Shown here: positions 61,725-64,000 of the stretch, one piece after another
Layout of the letters: every line of letters starts with the position of its first letter
Position numbering within the stretch: position 1 is the first letter of the stretch
Assembly: GCA_001949185.1 (NCBI GenBank)
Contig: BDGG01000006.1
Location: 540,827-604,826, forward strand
Direction of reading: 5' to 3'
DNA length: 64,000 bases
From: Ramazzottius varieornatus
Lineage: Eukaryota; Tardigrada; Eutardigrada; Parachela; Ramazzottiidae
Made by a program: the position numbers and the translations under genes
The notes under the pieces: model-generated
What the model saw: the letters and a program-made list of their open reading frames with translations, nothing else
What the model was told of the DNA's origin: nothing
Databases searched by the model: none

Positions 61725-63775
61725 TTAAGTTTTTCGTTGATTTTTAACTGAAGTCTTCTTTGCCTGTTTCGCTGGTTGGGAAGGAGGAGTGTTTCGTTTG
61801 GCTGCTGCTGCTGCCACTTTCTTGGCATTCTTTGCAGCTTTATCCTTTTCCAGTTGTTCTACGAAGCTTGGATGAGTAATCAGAGCACCGGCGGACAACG
61901 ACAGCTATTTGTCTCGCGTCGCTGTTTCCTTGGAGCTTCCCCAAACAGATTCTTCTGGATTGAGTTGGCTAATACCGCGCCGGGAGTCACACCTTTCTGC
62001 TTCAGAAGGACCAACTCTTTTACGTCAGCGAGGTCTTTCTCTGTCATCAAGCCGTAATGCGCCTTCAGCAACTCGAAAAGGGGACTGAAGTCCTGCTCTG
62101 GTCCACTGTGAATTCCACGACTGATGACTTCCAGATCGTGATGCGCCTTTACAGTCTTCCTGATTACGTCCGGATTGAACGGAAACAGACCAACCTGTGC
62201 GAAGCCTGACTTCAGGCACTGTTCTCCGTTAAGCGCGTACTTTTCAGGACAGCCTTCGGTTCGATACCAGAGCTTCACGATGTGGCACAGCAGGGTATCT
62301 TTGGTAACCTATAAGACGTAACAACCTGATCACTCTAGAGAAACCGTGCATACAAAAAACGGGAACTCCGCAAACAAACACGACCATATCGGTTTCCAAA
62401 GTGGCGCAGCGTAACGTTAATTTTAGCTGCAAGCGTACGCCATTCGTGAAAGCGATCAGGACGAGTTTAACAACCGAGCAATGAAATGGAAATCGATTAG
62501 GATAAGTTCCACCAACTTACAATTCCCCTTTTACCAGCCGACGATCACGGAGGTACATGCGCCATTTTTCTTGATTCCGCCGAAAACAGACACATCAAAC
62601 GGCTGCAGATGATTTGTCTGGTTTGTCGGAAGGCAGAATATTTCCACCTGCTTGGCAGTTTTCTCGTAAAGTTCTTTGCAGTAACGGACCAGCAGTAAGT
62701 TGTTCACGTGGCTGAAATGACCGTCGACGAAAACAACGTTTTGCAAAAAGAATCGGACTTGAAAAAGAGGATTTCTTGAGAAGACATTGTGACATACCAG
62801 AAGCACTGCTAGTACGCAGAACATTGCTCACTTGAACGAAGAAACAAGGCTGACGTCATAGCCTAGTTACTCGTACCTTGAGTTCCGTGACGGCAGGGAA
62901 AAGTTTCGTCTTGATGTAGTTTGCAAAGTGCACTTGGTCCATGTAACCTGAAGCGTTCACTGCGTGATAGTCCGAAGGTATCACAGTCCGAAGGTATCAT
63001 CCAGGCGAGACTGTACATGGACCTTTCCGGCGTATAAACCCTTAAATTTGAGCTGGACTCCAGCAGCATTACCGCATGGCAGGATAGTCACGTTCTCCTT
63101 CTCGGTTCCGTCGAATTGCGAGGGGATCTGCTTAGCACCCTTTCTGGCAATGACACGACCGTACATTTCTGAAGTAGTGAAGGCCGTCTCGTCGAGGTTC
63201 CACACTTGCTCTGGTCGCTCGAGGAATCCTCTAACATGTAAGTCCTGTAGTTTGGAGATGTACTCTTCGCAGCGTTCCACAGTCCATTCTGTCCTTTTTC
63301 CTGTTCGAAGAGTGAGTGATGCGTAGAGATAGATCGCTGTGACGAGACAAGAAACGTTGAACATAATTATCGTTGACAGTCGTGTTCTTCAGGCCTGAAA
63401 TGAAAACTTAAAATGAGCAAATTAAAATTATTTCGTACCGAGTATTTCCATCGGTTGTTCCAACGTACCCAGACCAATAGCCACCTCGCAGAACAGCTGT
63501 AGACAGTGGTAACGATTCAAAGGGATTCCCTGATCTGAACAATACATCAAAAAGTCGACCAGACGATCCTCCTCCCAGGGTGGAAACTTGGTTGGAGCAC
63601 CGACGCGAGACGGATTTCGCTTTTCCATCCGACTCCTTAACGTGGTACGGGAGACGCCATTCGTTTTAGCAGAGCTGGTCAGACTTTGCCCGTCCTTTAC
63701 TTCACGGAGAGCTGCCTCCATAGACAGCTCCTTGTGCACTTGAGAAGCAGTCTTCAGCTTGCTAAGGCTCAGCAT
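61725..63775 (-). CDS. pogo/jerky-type DDE transposase, several exons, possibly decayed
   Basis: Coding blocks on the minus strand, in order: an N-terminal psq-like helix-turn-helix (AALREVKDGQSLTSSAKTNG, VSRTTLRSRM) at 63775-63430; RTGKRTEWTVERCEEYISKL and QVWNLDETAF (first Asp) at 63320-62981; VVFVDGHFSHVNN (second Asp) and IFCLPTNQTNHLQPFDVSVF (third Asp) at 62760-62540; and GFAQVGLFPFNPDVI with an Ala/Lys-rich tail ending at a stop at 61725. These are the landmarks of pogo/Tigger/jerky DDE_1 transposases. The blocks are separated by short gaps with plausible splice sites, so the gene may be intron-containing rather than broken. All three catalytic Asp are present. The TIRs were not identified. 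A domesticated host gene is possible but untested. Confidence 0.7.
62398..62445. repeat. GTGGCGCAC-family hairpin in the pogo-like gene
   Basis: Arms AAAGTGGCGCAGCG and GCGTACGCCATT lie between two coding blocks of the transposase. Confidence 0.6.
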
Positions 63776-64000
63776 GTTTCAGGGAGAATAAGGCACTCAA
63801 GAAAACGTGAAAGAAGACTTTTTTATAAAATTGGCAGTGCGGTATTGCATCAGACCACGGTCACCAAACGGAAATTCGTCAGAGAGTTGTTTCATACCGT
63901 TCACAACGCTCGAAATCTTGAAAACAAGCTGAGTGACGTGTAGGATACTCATGGAAGCGACGACACAAGCGCCTCTCGAGGCCTACTTGATTTTAGTTTC
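63776..64000. other. Right edge, nothing recognised
   Basis: 225 bases upstream of the pogo-like transposase. No second coding feature or terminal repeat could be identified. Confidence 0.4.

Overview
The window is nuclear DNA of an invertebrate animal, probably a protostome. Genes are split by spliceosomal introns, many only 60-90 bp, and the recognisable proteins are animal-specific: a class C GPCR of the metabotropic glutamate receptor type, a G protein alpha-q subunit, an AF4/FMR2 (lilliputian) elongation factor, an SLC26 anion transporter, an ApoD-like lipocalin and a broken LSM14/Trailer hitch copy. I cannot name the species; an arthropod or tardigrade-grade ecdysozoan is a guess. No viral, bacterial or organellar genes were seen.

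Layout. 1-12 kb: the 3' end of an unrecognised gene, a TIR element with FAR1-like coding remains (2.19-3.41 kb), a decayed hAT element (3.77-5.83 kb), an F-box-like first exon and a LINE-type 3' coding remnant. 12.0-19.1 kb: an intact class C receptor gene with alternative C-termini. 19.1-25.7 kb: no genes, but several inverted-repeat elements. 25.7-31.5 kb: a Tc1-like transposon split by a 4.17-kb insert that has 503-bp direct repeats at its ends and carries a small zinc-finger gene (once complete, once fused to transposase) plus an LSM14 pseudogene. 32.0-34.7 kb: a nearly complete hAT transposon with a perfect 8-bp target duplication. 35-38 kb: another LINE remnant and a MITE. 39.25-40.85 kb: G alpha-q with a single coding intron (minus strand). 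44.3-49.4 kb: AFF/lilli (plus). 52.1-53.1 kb: a lipocalin (minus). 53.7-59.8 kb: SLC26 (minus). 61.7-63.8 kb: a pogo/jerky-type transposase (minus).

Functional links are limited. The receptor and G alpha-q belong to GPCR signalling, but proximity does not show they are coupled, and the host genes are not an operon. The most distinctive features are (1) the receptor keeps the residues that bind the amino-acid backbone of glutamate but has lost the two that bind its side-chain carboxylate, as in the insect mXR/mangetout receptors; (2) a roughly 50-bp hairpin with a conserved core, found about ten times across the window, often in introns; (3) the nested Tc1 insertion with a spliced zinc-finger/transposase fusion; and (4) a high share of GTAC splice donors.

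Exon boundaries were set by reading frame, GT/AG sites and intron phase. No alignments or searches were run; residue comparisons with known families are from memory.
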